From PALSA-612 sp963773055 (GTDB taxonomy: Bacteria > Actinomycetota > Thermoleophilia > Gaiellales > Gaiellaceae), in the NCBI GenBank assembly GCA_963773055.1, contig CAVYZL010000005.1:1-23243 (forward strand): 23,243 nucleotides of DNA, in the 5' to 3' direction. The notes beneath the pieces were generated by a model. The model made no database searches and was not told where the DNA came from. It saw only the letters and a list, made by a program, of their open reading frames with translations. Of the stretch, positions 17,046 through 23,243 are shown in pieces. How positions within the stretch are numbered: position 1 is the stretch's first letter; each line of letters begins with the position of its first letter. Position numbers and translations under genes: made by a program.

Positions 17046-17657
17046 CCCGGCACGAGTCTAGACCTCGTGATCGCGGTCAGCTGCCCCACGTTGCGAGCGG
17101 CGACTTCCATCAGGCGGAGTACCTCGCCCACGGCCCGGGGCGTGCGTTCCGAGCACGGTCGCTGATCGCTCTTGCTCGGGACAGGTCTCTGGCGAAACGG
17201 GGTCGCCCTACAGCAAACGCCGCTCGGCGCCGCGCCTCGCAGTACGCCGCCCACATCGTCGCCTCGAGGTCGGGTTCGCGCGCTCACGCCAGTATCGATG
17301 TCGCCGCTTCGCCGCTTCGACGTCTGCGAATCGAGGGACCTCGGTGGACGGGACGCCATCGAGGACTCATCGGACGAACGTCCGGCGGAGTTGAAGGGTT
17401 CGGCCCGGGCGCGGTCACGCTTACGGACGGAACTGTGGCTGGCTCGGTCGCTTGAACGTTGAGGTCATCGAGGTTCACCGCGCCAAGACGCCGTCAGGAA
17501 GGGCGCGGAGCAGGTCTCGGAGACGACGTCCGGCCGCTCGGGCAGGAAGGCCAAGATCCAGCCGCAGCTGCAGACGGTGACGCGGCCTCGTTCCGAATCC
17601 GACTCCCGCGTGTCGGCGTATGCACCTTCGGTACTACCTAACGACGAAGGAGGTCAC
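17046..17657. other. About 0.6 kb without a supported gene
   Basis: Open frames here have no recognisable motif, ribosome binding site or consistent codon bias. Nothing could be assigned, apart from the ribosome binding site AAGGAGG (17647-17653) that belongs to the next gene. Confidence 0.4.
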
Positions 17658-18095
17658 GTGCGCATCGTTCGCATCATGTTGGTGGCAGGCATCGTCGCAC
17701 TCCTCGGCGCCAGCGCAGTCTGGGCCTCGGGCGCGGCGACCCTCAAGGTTGAGAAGACGAAGATCGGCAAGGTCGTTGCCGATTCGCGTGGACACACGCT
17801 GTACATGTTCCGCGCCGACCACGGCGGCAAGAGTGCGTGCTACGGCGCGTGCGCGACGTACTGGCCGCCATTGACCACGGCCGGCAAGCCGAAGGCAGGT
17901 GCCGGGATCGAGGCTGCGCTGCTAGGGACCATCAAGCGCAAGGACGGGAAGCTGCAGGTCACGTACAAGAAGCGCCCGCTCTACCTGTACGTGGGCGACT
18001 CGAAGCCTGGTCAGACCACCGGTGAAGGTTCGAATGGCTTCGGCGCCAAGTGGTATGCGGTGACGCCCAAGGGGGCCGTGATCGACAACGACTAG
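17658..18095 (+). CDS. Secreted COG4315-type repeat protein
   Basis: 145 residues from GTG 17658, chosen because AAGGAGG lies at 17647-17653. The N-terminus (RIVRIMLVAGIVALLGASAV, then WASGA) is a signal peptide with no lipobox cysteine. The rest matches the secreted repeat of unknown function (PF03640): KVVADSRGHTLYMFRADHGG, SACYGACATYWPPLTTAGKP, KLQVTYKKRPLYLYVGDSKP and FGAKWYAVTPKGAVID. It contains two cysteines, in the SACYGAC segment, probably a disulfide or metal site. These proteins are extracytoplasmic and uncharacterised, some linked to redox or metal stress. A perfect hairpin follows the stop, so it is probably transcribed alone. Confidence 0.85.
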   Translation: MRIVRIMLVAGIVALLGASAVWASGAATLKVEKTKIGKVVADSRGHTLYMFRADHGGKSACYGACATYWPPLTTAGKPKAGAGIEAALLGTIKRKDGKLQVTYKKRPLYLYVGDSKPGQTTGEGSNGFGAKWYAVTPKGAVIDND

Positions 18096-18101
18096 CTTGG
18101 A

Positions 18102-18134
18102 TGCGCCCGCGGCGAATGGCGACTCGCGGGCGCA
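18102..18134 (+). terminator. Terminator-like hairpin
   Basis: TGCGCCCGCG and CGCGGGCGCA form a perfect 10-bp stem around a 13-base loop, starting six bases after the TAG at 18093-18095. No T-run follows, which is common for high-GC actinobacterial terminators. Confidence 0.5.
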
Positions 18135-18454
18135 GCCGGCTCCGCGCAGGGCGACGGCTAGGTCGTTTCGACGGTAGCCAGTCGGCCGCGTCCGACCCAG
18201 GTCGAGCTTCAGTTCAAACAGCCATCTAGGACGCGTGACTCGAGAGATCAGTGTTGCCTCGTCGACCTCCGGCCTGACACACGGCGCTCGACATTCGCAA
18301 CGCAGCTCGATGGGATCCCAATGCCCTCACCTGCATGCCGCCGCGTCCATCGTGCTTAACACCGGCGTAACGAAACTTTGGGATGACACGGCAACAGAAG
18401 GCGTCTGTCTTCGTAGCAACTCGTAATCGATCACACCGCGAAAGGCAGGCCATC
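18135..18454. other. About 0.3 kb without a supported gene
   Basis: I see no coding or structural signal other than the AAAGGCAGG before the ATG at 18455. The sequence has lower GC than its surroundings around 18360-18430, consistent with a promoter region for the next gene. Confidence 0.3.
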
Positions 18455-18667
18455 ATGTCGACGTTCACAGAACAGGCTCCCCTCGCAGAGGAACTCGAGG
18501 TCGAGGAGATCCGCGTCGCGCGCTGGCGTTTCGACCAGTTCAGCGCGCTCGGCTTCGAAGCCGAGGATGCGTTCCTCCTTACGGTGTCACACGTCGACCT
18601 GCAGGCCGCGCGGACGCTTGTCGAGAAAGGATGCTCTCTCCCGCTAGCGCTGCAGATCCTGCTCTAG
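18455..18667 (+). CDS. Small conserved-type protein, 70 residues
   Basis: ATG 18455 (MSTFTEQAPLAEELEVEEIR) is preceded by AAAGGCAGG; the longer in-frame start at 18383 lacks a site. The core reads ARWRFDQFSALGFEAEDAFL and VDLQAARTLVEKGCSLPLAL. The W-R-F-x-Q-x-x-x-x-G-[FY] and V-D-L-x-x-A-x-x-L-x-x-x-G-C pattern is one I recognise from many short actinobacterial proteins of unknown role. All-helical and probably cytoplasmic, monocistronic. Confidence 0.7.
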   Translation: MSTFTEQAPLAEELEVEEIRVARWRFDQFSALGFEAEDAFLLTVSHVDLQAARTLVEKGCSLPLALQILL

Positions 18668-18860
18668 CAGGCCACACTCGGGGCGCTCCGCGCACGGGCT
18701 CGAGCGGGGCTACGCTCCGGGCACGGCCCCCTCGACAAGCGAGCCTCGCGCATCGCTTAGGCTCGCCCAAGTTGCGAAAACAAGCCGTGTCGTCGCCCGG
18801 GCTCGAGACGGTCGTCGCTTCCTAACCCAAGGCCCTGACCATCGAACCGCTTCTCAGCCG

Positions 18861-19320
18861 TTAGCCGATGCAGTGGTCGACGGCCGTTGCGAGCGTCGGT
18901 CGCTCCCAGACGAGCAGTGTGTTCCCCGAGCGGCGCGAAGAGATGGTGCCTCCCTCCTTCGCGACGAGTGACACCAGAGTCGACTCGAATGCTTCCGCGG
19001 AGTCGGCGTTCTTGGCCACGAACAGCATGGCCCGGTTGCCCCCATAGAGCACGGAGTAGAAGCGGGCGCCGTCCGTCTCTGGTACTCTGCAAGGGCTCGA
19101 GCGAGCGCGCGGCGATCGCATAAGGAAAGACCTGCGCGAAGCGCGGCGACTCGGTCACTGTCGCCCCCGCCTTGCCGAGACACTTCGTCACGGCCTCGGC
19201 GTCGCTGCCGCGGCCGAGCAGAAGCCAGGCACCGGCCGCGACGACGGCAATCCCGATCCCAATCCGCACTATTGAAACGACTATCGACCGCGCGGCCGAG
19301 TCGCTTGAGCGCTTTCGCAC
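18861..19320 (-). CDS. Membrane-anchored hypothetical protein, one frameshift
   Basis: It starts at GTG 19320 (MRKRSSDSAARSIVVSIVRI) with a single transmembrane helix (RIGIGIAVVAAGAWLLLG), then AVTKCLGKAGATVTESPRFA and QVFPYAIAARSLEPLQ. A one-base break near 19085 moves to the frame reading TDGARFYSVLYGGNRAMLFV, AKNADSAEAFESTLVSLVAK, EGGTISSRRSGNTLLVWERP and TLATAVDHCIG, ending TAA at 18861. It is about 152 residues: an N-terminal anchor with a small external domain and a Cys near each end. The domain is unknown to me. It is divergent from the flavoprotein at 19390. Confidence 0.65.
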
Positions 19321-19389
19321 AAGGATCGCTGGTGCGGGACGCGCTGGGGAGACATCGGTAAGTGATCTGAGTCGTTCAGACTACGGTCG

Positions 19390-20535
19390 GTGGAGCGGAC
19401 GCTCGTACTCGGCGGCGGCTTCGGCGGCATTGCCGTTGCCGTCGGCCTGCGCGACCGAGTCGGCGACGAACACCACATCACGCTCGTCGACCGTAACCCG
19501 TACTTCTCGATGGGTCTCCGCAAGCTCTGGGAGCTCGTGGGGCTCGGGACGGTCGATGAGGGGAGCCGCCCGCGTTCCGCCCTGGTTGGAGGTGGGATCG
19601 AGGTCATCGAGGCCGATGTCACCGCCATCGATCCAGCCCGGCGTTCCGTGGAGACGAGCGTCGGACACCTCGAGGGTGAGCGGTTGGTCGTGGCGCTCGG
19701 CGCCGAGCCCCGCGCCAAGCTCGTCCCTGGCCTCGCCGAGCATGGCCACGACGTGTGGTCCTTCAGAACCGCCCCACTGCTTCGTCGAGACCTCGAGGCC
19801 TTCGGCGGCGGTCGCGTGGCCGTTGTCATCTTCGGGGCGCCGTACCCGTGCCCGCCCGCACCGTACGAGTGCGCGATGTTGCTCGACGATCACCTCCGTC
19901 AACGAGAGCTGCGCCAGTGGACGCACCTGTCTGTGGCGACACTCCAGCCGATGCTGCTGCCGAATGCCGGCGCCGAGGGCTCAGCATGGATAGGGGAGCG
20001 CCTCGACGAGCGCGGGATCAAGTGGCGGGTCGGCAGGAAGGCAGACCGCGTCGAGCGCGGGAGGGTGGTGTTCGAGGACGGCGACCTTCCCTTCGATCTG
20101 CTGCTCGCCGTGCCGCCGCACCGCCCGCCCGCCGTGCTCGATGCCGCCGGCCTTCTCGGTAACAGCGGCTGGGTCGAGCCAGATCGGGGCACGCTCGCGA
20201 CGGCCTTCGACGGTGTCTGGGCGGTCGGCGACTGCACGCTGATACGGCTGGCCAACGGCCTACCGTTCCCGAAGGCCGGTGCAATGGCAGAGGCGCAGGG
20301 CACAACTGTGGCGGCGGAGATCGCGGCCGAGATCCTTGGGCAGCCCGCTCCCGAACCGTTCGACGGTCACGGCGACTGCTTCCTCGAGACCGGGCTCGGT
20401 GAGTCCGCGTTGATCGAGGGAGACTTCTACGACGAACCCGAGCCGTCGCTACTCATGGGCGACGTCTCCGCCGCACATCACGACGAGAAGGTCGCATTCG
20501 AGCGCGAGCGCCTGGCTCGTTGGTTCGGTCGCTAA
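19390..20535 (+). CDS. Sulfide:quinone-reductase-like FAD oxidoreductase
   Basis: An intact 381-residue flavoprotein from GTG 19390 (MERTLVLGGGFGGIAVAVGL, the FAD motif GxGxxG at the very start, which supports this start although no clear ribosome binding site precedes it). Next come ITLVDRNPYFSMGLRKLWEL, LEGERLVVALGAEPR, the CPPAPYE motif (Cys154), FDLLLAVPPHRPP, GVWAVGDCTLIRLANGLPFP (second FAD motif) and KAGAMAEAQGTTVAAEIAAE. The CPPAPYE and late GDC-FPKAG pattern are typical of the SQR/NDH-2 superfamily. A full set of SQR redox cysteines is not obvious, so activity could be NADH dehydrogenase-like or another quinone-linked oxidation. It is probably peripheral to the inner membrane and monocistronic. 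Confidence 0.8.
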   Translation: MERTLVLGGGFGGIAVAVGLRDRVGDEHHITLVDRNPYFSMGLRKLWELVGLGTVDEGSRPRSALVGGGIEVIEADVTAIDPARRSVETSVGHLEGERLVVALGAEPRAKLVPGLAEHGHDVWSFRTAPLLRRDLEAFGGGRVAVVIFGAPYPCPPAPYECAMLLDDHLRQRELRQWTHLSVATLQPMLLPNAGAEGSAWIGERLDERGIKWRVGRKADRVERGRVVFEDGDLPFDLLLAVPPHRPPAVLDAAGLLGNSGWVEPDRGTLATAFDGVWAVGDCTLIRLANGLPFPKAGAMAEAQGTTVAAEIAAEILGQPAPEPFDGHGDCFLETGLGESALIEGDFYDEPEPSLLMGDVSAAHHDEKVAFERERLARWFGR

Positions 20536-20619
20536 GGGCTCGGCGTCGCCTGTGCTGGCAGTCGTCTCCGTCAGCGTCGCCGTGGTCGTGACCGGCTGCG
20601 TTGCAAAGCGTGGTGGCGT

Positions 20620-20645
20620 CGCGGCCCCCTGAGGTCGCGGCCGCG
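20620..20645 (+). terminator. Weak terminator-like hairpin
   Basis: CGCGGCC and GGCCGCG form a 7-bp stem with a 12-base loop, about 85 bases after the flavoprotein stop. There is no T-run. It is placed between that gene and the convergent small genes and could serve either strand. Confidence 0.25.
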
Positions 20646-20776
20646 TGGGCGGCGGATGGTCGCAGCGTCGCTAATCAGTCGGCGGCGCGACCGCTGGCTC
20701 GGTCTCGATTTGCTTTCTGCAAGAACGGGTTAAACGCATGCGACTACCCGGCCAACTCCGGTGCTCGACACCGCGG

Positions 20777-20917
20777 CTAGGTCTGACCCTCAGCGCGCTT
20801 GCGGGCGTTGAGCTCGCGGTAGCGCTCGATCATCTCGATCAGTCGACGATCGAGATCCTTCCTGTACGCCTCGAGCGCGGCGCGTTCCTCAGGTGTCTTC
20901 TTCCTCTTCTTCCCCAT
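20777..20917 (-). CDS. Very small basic protein, 46 residues
   Basis: The frame from ATG 20917 to TAG 20779-20777 reads MGKKRKKTPEERAALEAYRK, DLDRRLIEMIERYRELNARK and RAEGQT. A GGAG lies eight bases before the ATG. The protein is strongly helical, with a Lys/Arg N-terminus and an amphipathic heptad-like core. It overlaps the upstream gene by 29 bases out of frame, suggesting coupled translation. The function is unknown. The clean start, amphipathicity and codon GC pattern favour a real gene. Confidence 0.55.
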   Translation of the reverse strand: MGKKRKKTPEERAALEAYRKDLDRRLIEMIERYRELNARKRAEGQT

Positions 20918-21059
20918 TGTCGTCTCCGAACAAAGCGTCGTGGATATCGAATACAGCGGCCCGGATCTCGAAGAGGGCCTCCAGAGTCAGCTGCGTAGCC
21001 TCAGCGTCCTCCACTAGCCATTGTGCGGAACGCGCTCGACGCATCGCAAGATGACTCAT
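20889..21059 (-). CDS. Very small acidic protein, 56 residues
   Basis: The frame from ATG 21059 (an alternative is ATG 21044) to TGA 20891-20889 reads MSHLAMRRARSAQWLVEDAE, ATQLTLEALFEIRAAVFDIH and DALFGDDNGEEEEEDT. The LxALFEIRxAVxDIHxALFGDDxGEEEE pattern is one I recognise from short actinobacterial proteins without assigned function. Its acidic tail is encoded by the same bases that encode the basic KKRKK start of the next gene in another frame. There is no membrane segment. Confidence 0.6.
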   Translation of the reverse strand: MSHLAMRRARSAQWLVEDAEATQLTLEALFEIRAAVFDIHDALFGDDNGEEEEEDT

Positions 21060-21315
21060 TCGGCGGGCTCGACGAAGCGGCAGAGCGCGTTAGCGAGCCG
21101 GGATTGTCGGTGGCTGTGCGAGACAATGCAACGTCGGCCACAGGCATCGCCGGTCTTATGCGCTGAGCACACCAGCCCCGACGGTCCACACGCGCGCAGG
21201 CACGGGTAACTCCTCACTCGGATACGTGGCCTCCCCGATGGCCGAACGACCTCTCAGCGGGCAGCATCGGAAGAGCCGGCCGATCGTGACCGGCGCACAG
21301 AAGGGAGGTGCTCCG

Positions 21316-22859
21316 ATGGCAACAGTCGTTGAGCACATAAGACGACCTACACGGCGCCGGGTGAGCCCGAGAGCCCGGTAGACCTCAAGCCGCGCTACGA
21401 CAACTTCATCGGCGGCCACTGGGTGGCGCCGATGGAGGGTGAGTACGCGGAGAACCTCACCCCGGCGACCGGGAAGCCGTTCACCGAGGTGGCGCGATCG
21501 ACGGCCGAGGACATCGAGCTCGCGCTCGACGCGGCGCATGCCGCGAAGGACGAGTGGGGCGAGGCGTCGACGACCGAGCGGTCGCGCGTGCTCAACTCGT
21601 CGCGGACGCGATCGAGGAGCACCGGGAGATGCTCGCGGTCGCCGAGAGCTTCGACAACGGCAAGCCGGTGCGCGAGACGCTCGCCGCGGACATCCCGCTG
21701 GCGGCCGATCACTTCCGCTACTTCGCCTCGGTGATCCGGGGCGAGGAGGGGCGATCTCGGAGATCGACAAGGACACGGTCGCGTACCACTTCCATGAGCC
21801 GCTCGGCGTTGTCGGGCAGATCATCCCGTTCAACTTCCCGCTGCTGATGGCGGCGTGGAAGGTCGCGCCGGCGCTCGCGGCCGGGCAACTGCGCGGTGAT
21901 CAAGCCGGCGAGCCCGACGCCCTGGTCGATCCTCAAACTGATGGAGCTGGTCGAGGACATCGTGCCGCCGGGCGTGATCAACGTCGTCAACGGCCCCGGC
22001 GCCGAGATCGGCAAGGCGCTCGCGACGAACAAGCGGATCGCGAAGATCGCCTTCACCGGCGAGACGGCGACGGGACGGCTGATCATGCAGTACGCCGCGC
22101 AGAACATCATCCCGTCGACGACGGAGCTCGGCGGAAGTCGCCGAACATCTTCTTCGCCGACGTCATGGCCGTCGACGACGAATTCCTCGACAAGGCCGTC
22201 GAGGGGCTCGTGCTCTACGCCTTCAACAAGGGCGAGGTCTGCACGTGCCCGTCCCGGGCGCTGATCGAGGAGTCGATCTACGACGAGTTCATCGAGCGCT
22301 GCCTGAAGCGGATCGCCGCGATCAAGCAGGGACACCCGCTCGACCTCTCGACGCAGATCGGCGCACAGGTCTCGACGGCACAGCTCGAGAAGATCGAGAG
22401 CTACGTCGAGATCGGCCTGGACGAGGGCGCCGAGCTCCTGATCGGCGGCGGGCGAGCCACCTCGGCGGTGAGCTCGAGGGCGGCTACTACTTCCAGCCGA
22501 CCGTCCTCAAGGGACACAACAAGATGCGCGTGTTCCAGGAGGAGATCTTCGGCCCCGTCCTCGCCGTGACGACGTTCAAGACGGAGGCCGAGGCGCTCGA
22601 GATCGCGAACGACACGCTGTACGGCCTCGGCGCCGGCGTCTGGACGCGGGACACGAGCAAGGCGTACCGCATGGGCCGCGGCATCAAGGCGGGCAGGGTG
22701 TGGACGAACTGCTACCACCTCTATCCAGCGCACGCCGCCTTCGGCGGCTACAAGGTCTCGGGCGTCGGCCGCGAGACGCACAAGATGATGCTCGACCACT
22801 ACACGCAGACCAAGTGCCTGCTGGTCAGCTACGACCCCAAGCCGCTGGGGCTGTTCTAG
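21316..22859 (+). CDS. ExaC/AldB-type acetaldehyde dehydrogenase, frameshifted
   Basis: NAD(P)-dependent aldehyde dehydrogenase, ~510 residues. It starts at ATG 21316 with GGGAGG seven bases upstream (21303-21308). One missing base near 21336 hides the N-terminus. Motifs: DLKPRYDNFIGGHWVAPMEG, LTPATGKPFTEVARSTAEDI, SFDNGKPVRETLAADIPLAA, GVVGQIIPFNFPLLMAAWKV, KIAFTGETATGRLIMQYAAQ, STTELGG with the catalytic Glu, FNKGEVCTCPSRALIEESIY with the catalytic Cys (first of CTC), FQEEIFGPVLAVTTFKTEAE, AAFGGYKVSGVGRETHKMML, ending DPKPLGLF at TAG 22857-22859. The CTCPSRAL context and the downstream DUF779 gene mark the ExaC/AldB (acetaldehyde, ethanol-oxidation) subgroup. Further frame breaks lie near 21600, 21750, 21890, 22133 and 22460. 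The enzyme oxidises acetaldehyde to acetate in the cytoplasm. Confidence 0.85.
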
Positions 22860-22866
22860 GAGCACC

Positions 22867-23220
22867 GTGCCGGAGACGCATCAGCGCGACCGACGCCGCC
22901 CGGCGGAGCTCGCTCGCCTCGAGGAGCGGCACGGTCCGCTGATGCTGTTCCAGTCCGGCGGCTGCTGCGAGGGCAGCTCGCCCCAGTGCCTGCACCAGGG
23001 CGAGCTGCTCCTCGGCCCCAACGACCTCAGCCTCGGCGAGATCGACGGCACGCCCTTCTACATCGACGCGGAGCAGTACCGACGCTGGCACGAGCCGGCG
23101 CTCCTGCTCGACCTCGCGACAGCCCCGCCGACACATCTCGCTCGAAGGGCTCGACGGCGTCCACTTCCTCCTCGTCCGGCCCTCCTCAGCCGAGGCAAGT
23201 CGGGCTCTCGTCGCTACTGA
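22867..23220 (+). CDS. DUF779 protein, partner of aldehyde dehydrogenase, frameshifted
   Basis: It starts at GTG 22867, seven bases after the dehydrogenase stop, with AGGAG overlapping that stop. The core LARLEERHGPLMLFQSGGCC, EGSSPQCLHQGELLLGPNDL and IDGTPFYIDAEQYRRWHEPA is the DUF779 (PF05610) signature. A break near 23130 leads to ISLEGLDGVHFLLVRPSSAE, the expected family C-terminus. Another break near 22905 scrambles the N-terminus. The given end is the stop of the uncorrected frame; the corrected frame runs open to the window edge. DUF779 genes commonly follow exaC/aldB-type dehydrogenase genes. The conserved cysteines suggest metal or redox binding, but the molecular role is not established. 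Confidence 0.75.
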   Translation: MPETHQRDRRRPAELARLEERHGPLMLFQSGGCCEGSSPQCLHQGELLLGPNDLSLGEIDGTPFYIDAEQYRRWHEPALLLDLATAPPTHLARRARRRPLPPRPALLSRGKSGSRRY

Positions 23221-23243
23221 GGGTCCGTCAATCGCTAGCGTTG

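Overview
The window reads as a high-GC bacterial chromosome segment. The gene types resemble those of soil Actinobacteria, possibly a Thermoleophilia-like lineage: an F420/PPOX-type small oxidoreductase, a secreted COG4315-like repeat protein, a branched-chain-type ABC importer with fused permeases, and several small conserved-looking actinobacterial proteins. The taxonomy is inferred from gene flavour only. Much of the sequence carries single-base indels. Most genes at 1.0-13.6 kb and 21.3-23.2 kb can be recognised only by joining two or three reading frames, whereas genes at 13.7-20.5 kb are mostly intact. I treat the broken genes as real genes in error-prone sequence unless something larger is missing.

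Layout. The left edge (1-3.5 kb) holds the start of a minus-strand gene, a coiled-coil protein, and a VOC/glyoxalase-fold protein. The VOC gene is divergent from a thioredoxin-reductase-like flavoprotein that is translationally coupled to a zinc-free-type quinone/alcohol dehydrogenase. From 12.2 kb down to 3.5 kb on the minus strand lies one long gene train: two tandem SDR dehydrogenases, a substrate-binding protein, a fused LivH-LivM permease, LivG, LivF, and a two-domain protein whose N-terminal part resembles the UGSC (Sec/Cys-x-x-Cys) redox family. A MetE-like zinc methyltransferase diverges from the SDR genes across only 35 bases.

The most notable observation is an in-frame TGA in the UGSC-like gene. 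It sits at the redox position (TGA-Pro-Gly-Cys) and is followed after 16 bases by a hairpin whose top is AGGUCU on a GC stem. That has the geometry of a bacterial SECIS element, so this may be a selenoprotein gene. The sequence quality is the main reservation.

From 13.3 to 15.9 kb come an internally deleted methyltransferase pseudogene, an uncharacterised helical protein, a cupin gene with a small partner, and a gene-poor stretch with the 3' half of a tRNA-Ala-like sequence that may be an integration scar. From 15.9 to 20.5 kb are a YgjP-type metalloprotease, a PPOX protein, a secreted repeat protein, a 70-residue protein, a membrane-anchored protein and a sulfide:quinone-reductase-like flavoprotein. 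At 20.8-21.1 kb two very small genes overlap out of frame. The right edge carries an ExaC/AldB-type acetaldehyde dehydrogenase followed by its usual DUF779 partner.

Working picture (inference): the central importer, the SDRs, the MetE-like enzyme and the UGSC-like protein form an uptake-and-catabolism module for a small organic substrate. Thiol or selenol chemistry may be involved, and the nearby thioredoxin-reductase-like enzyme is a possible electron donor.
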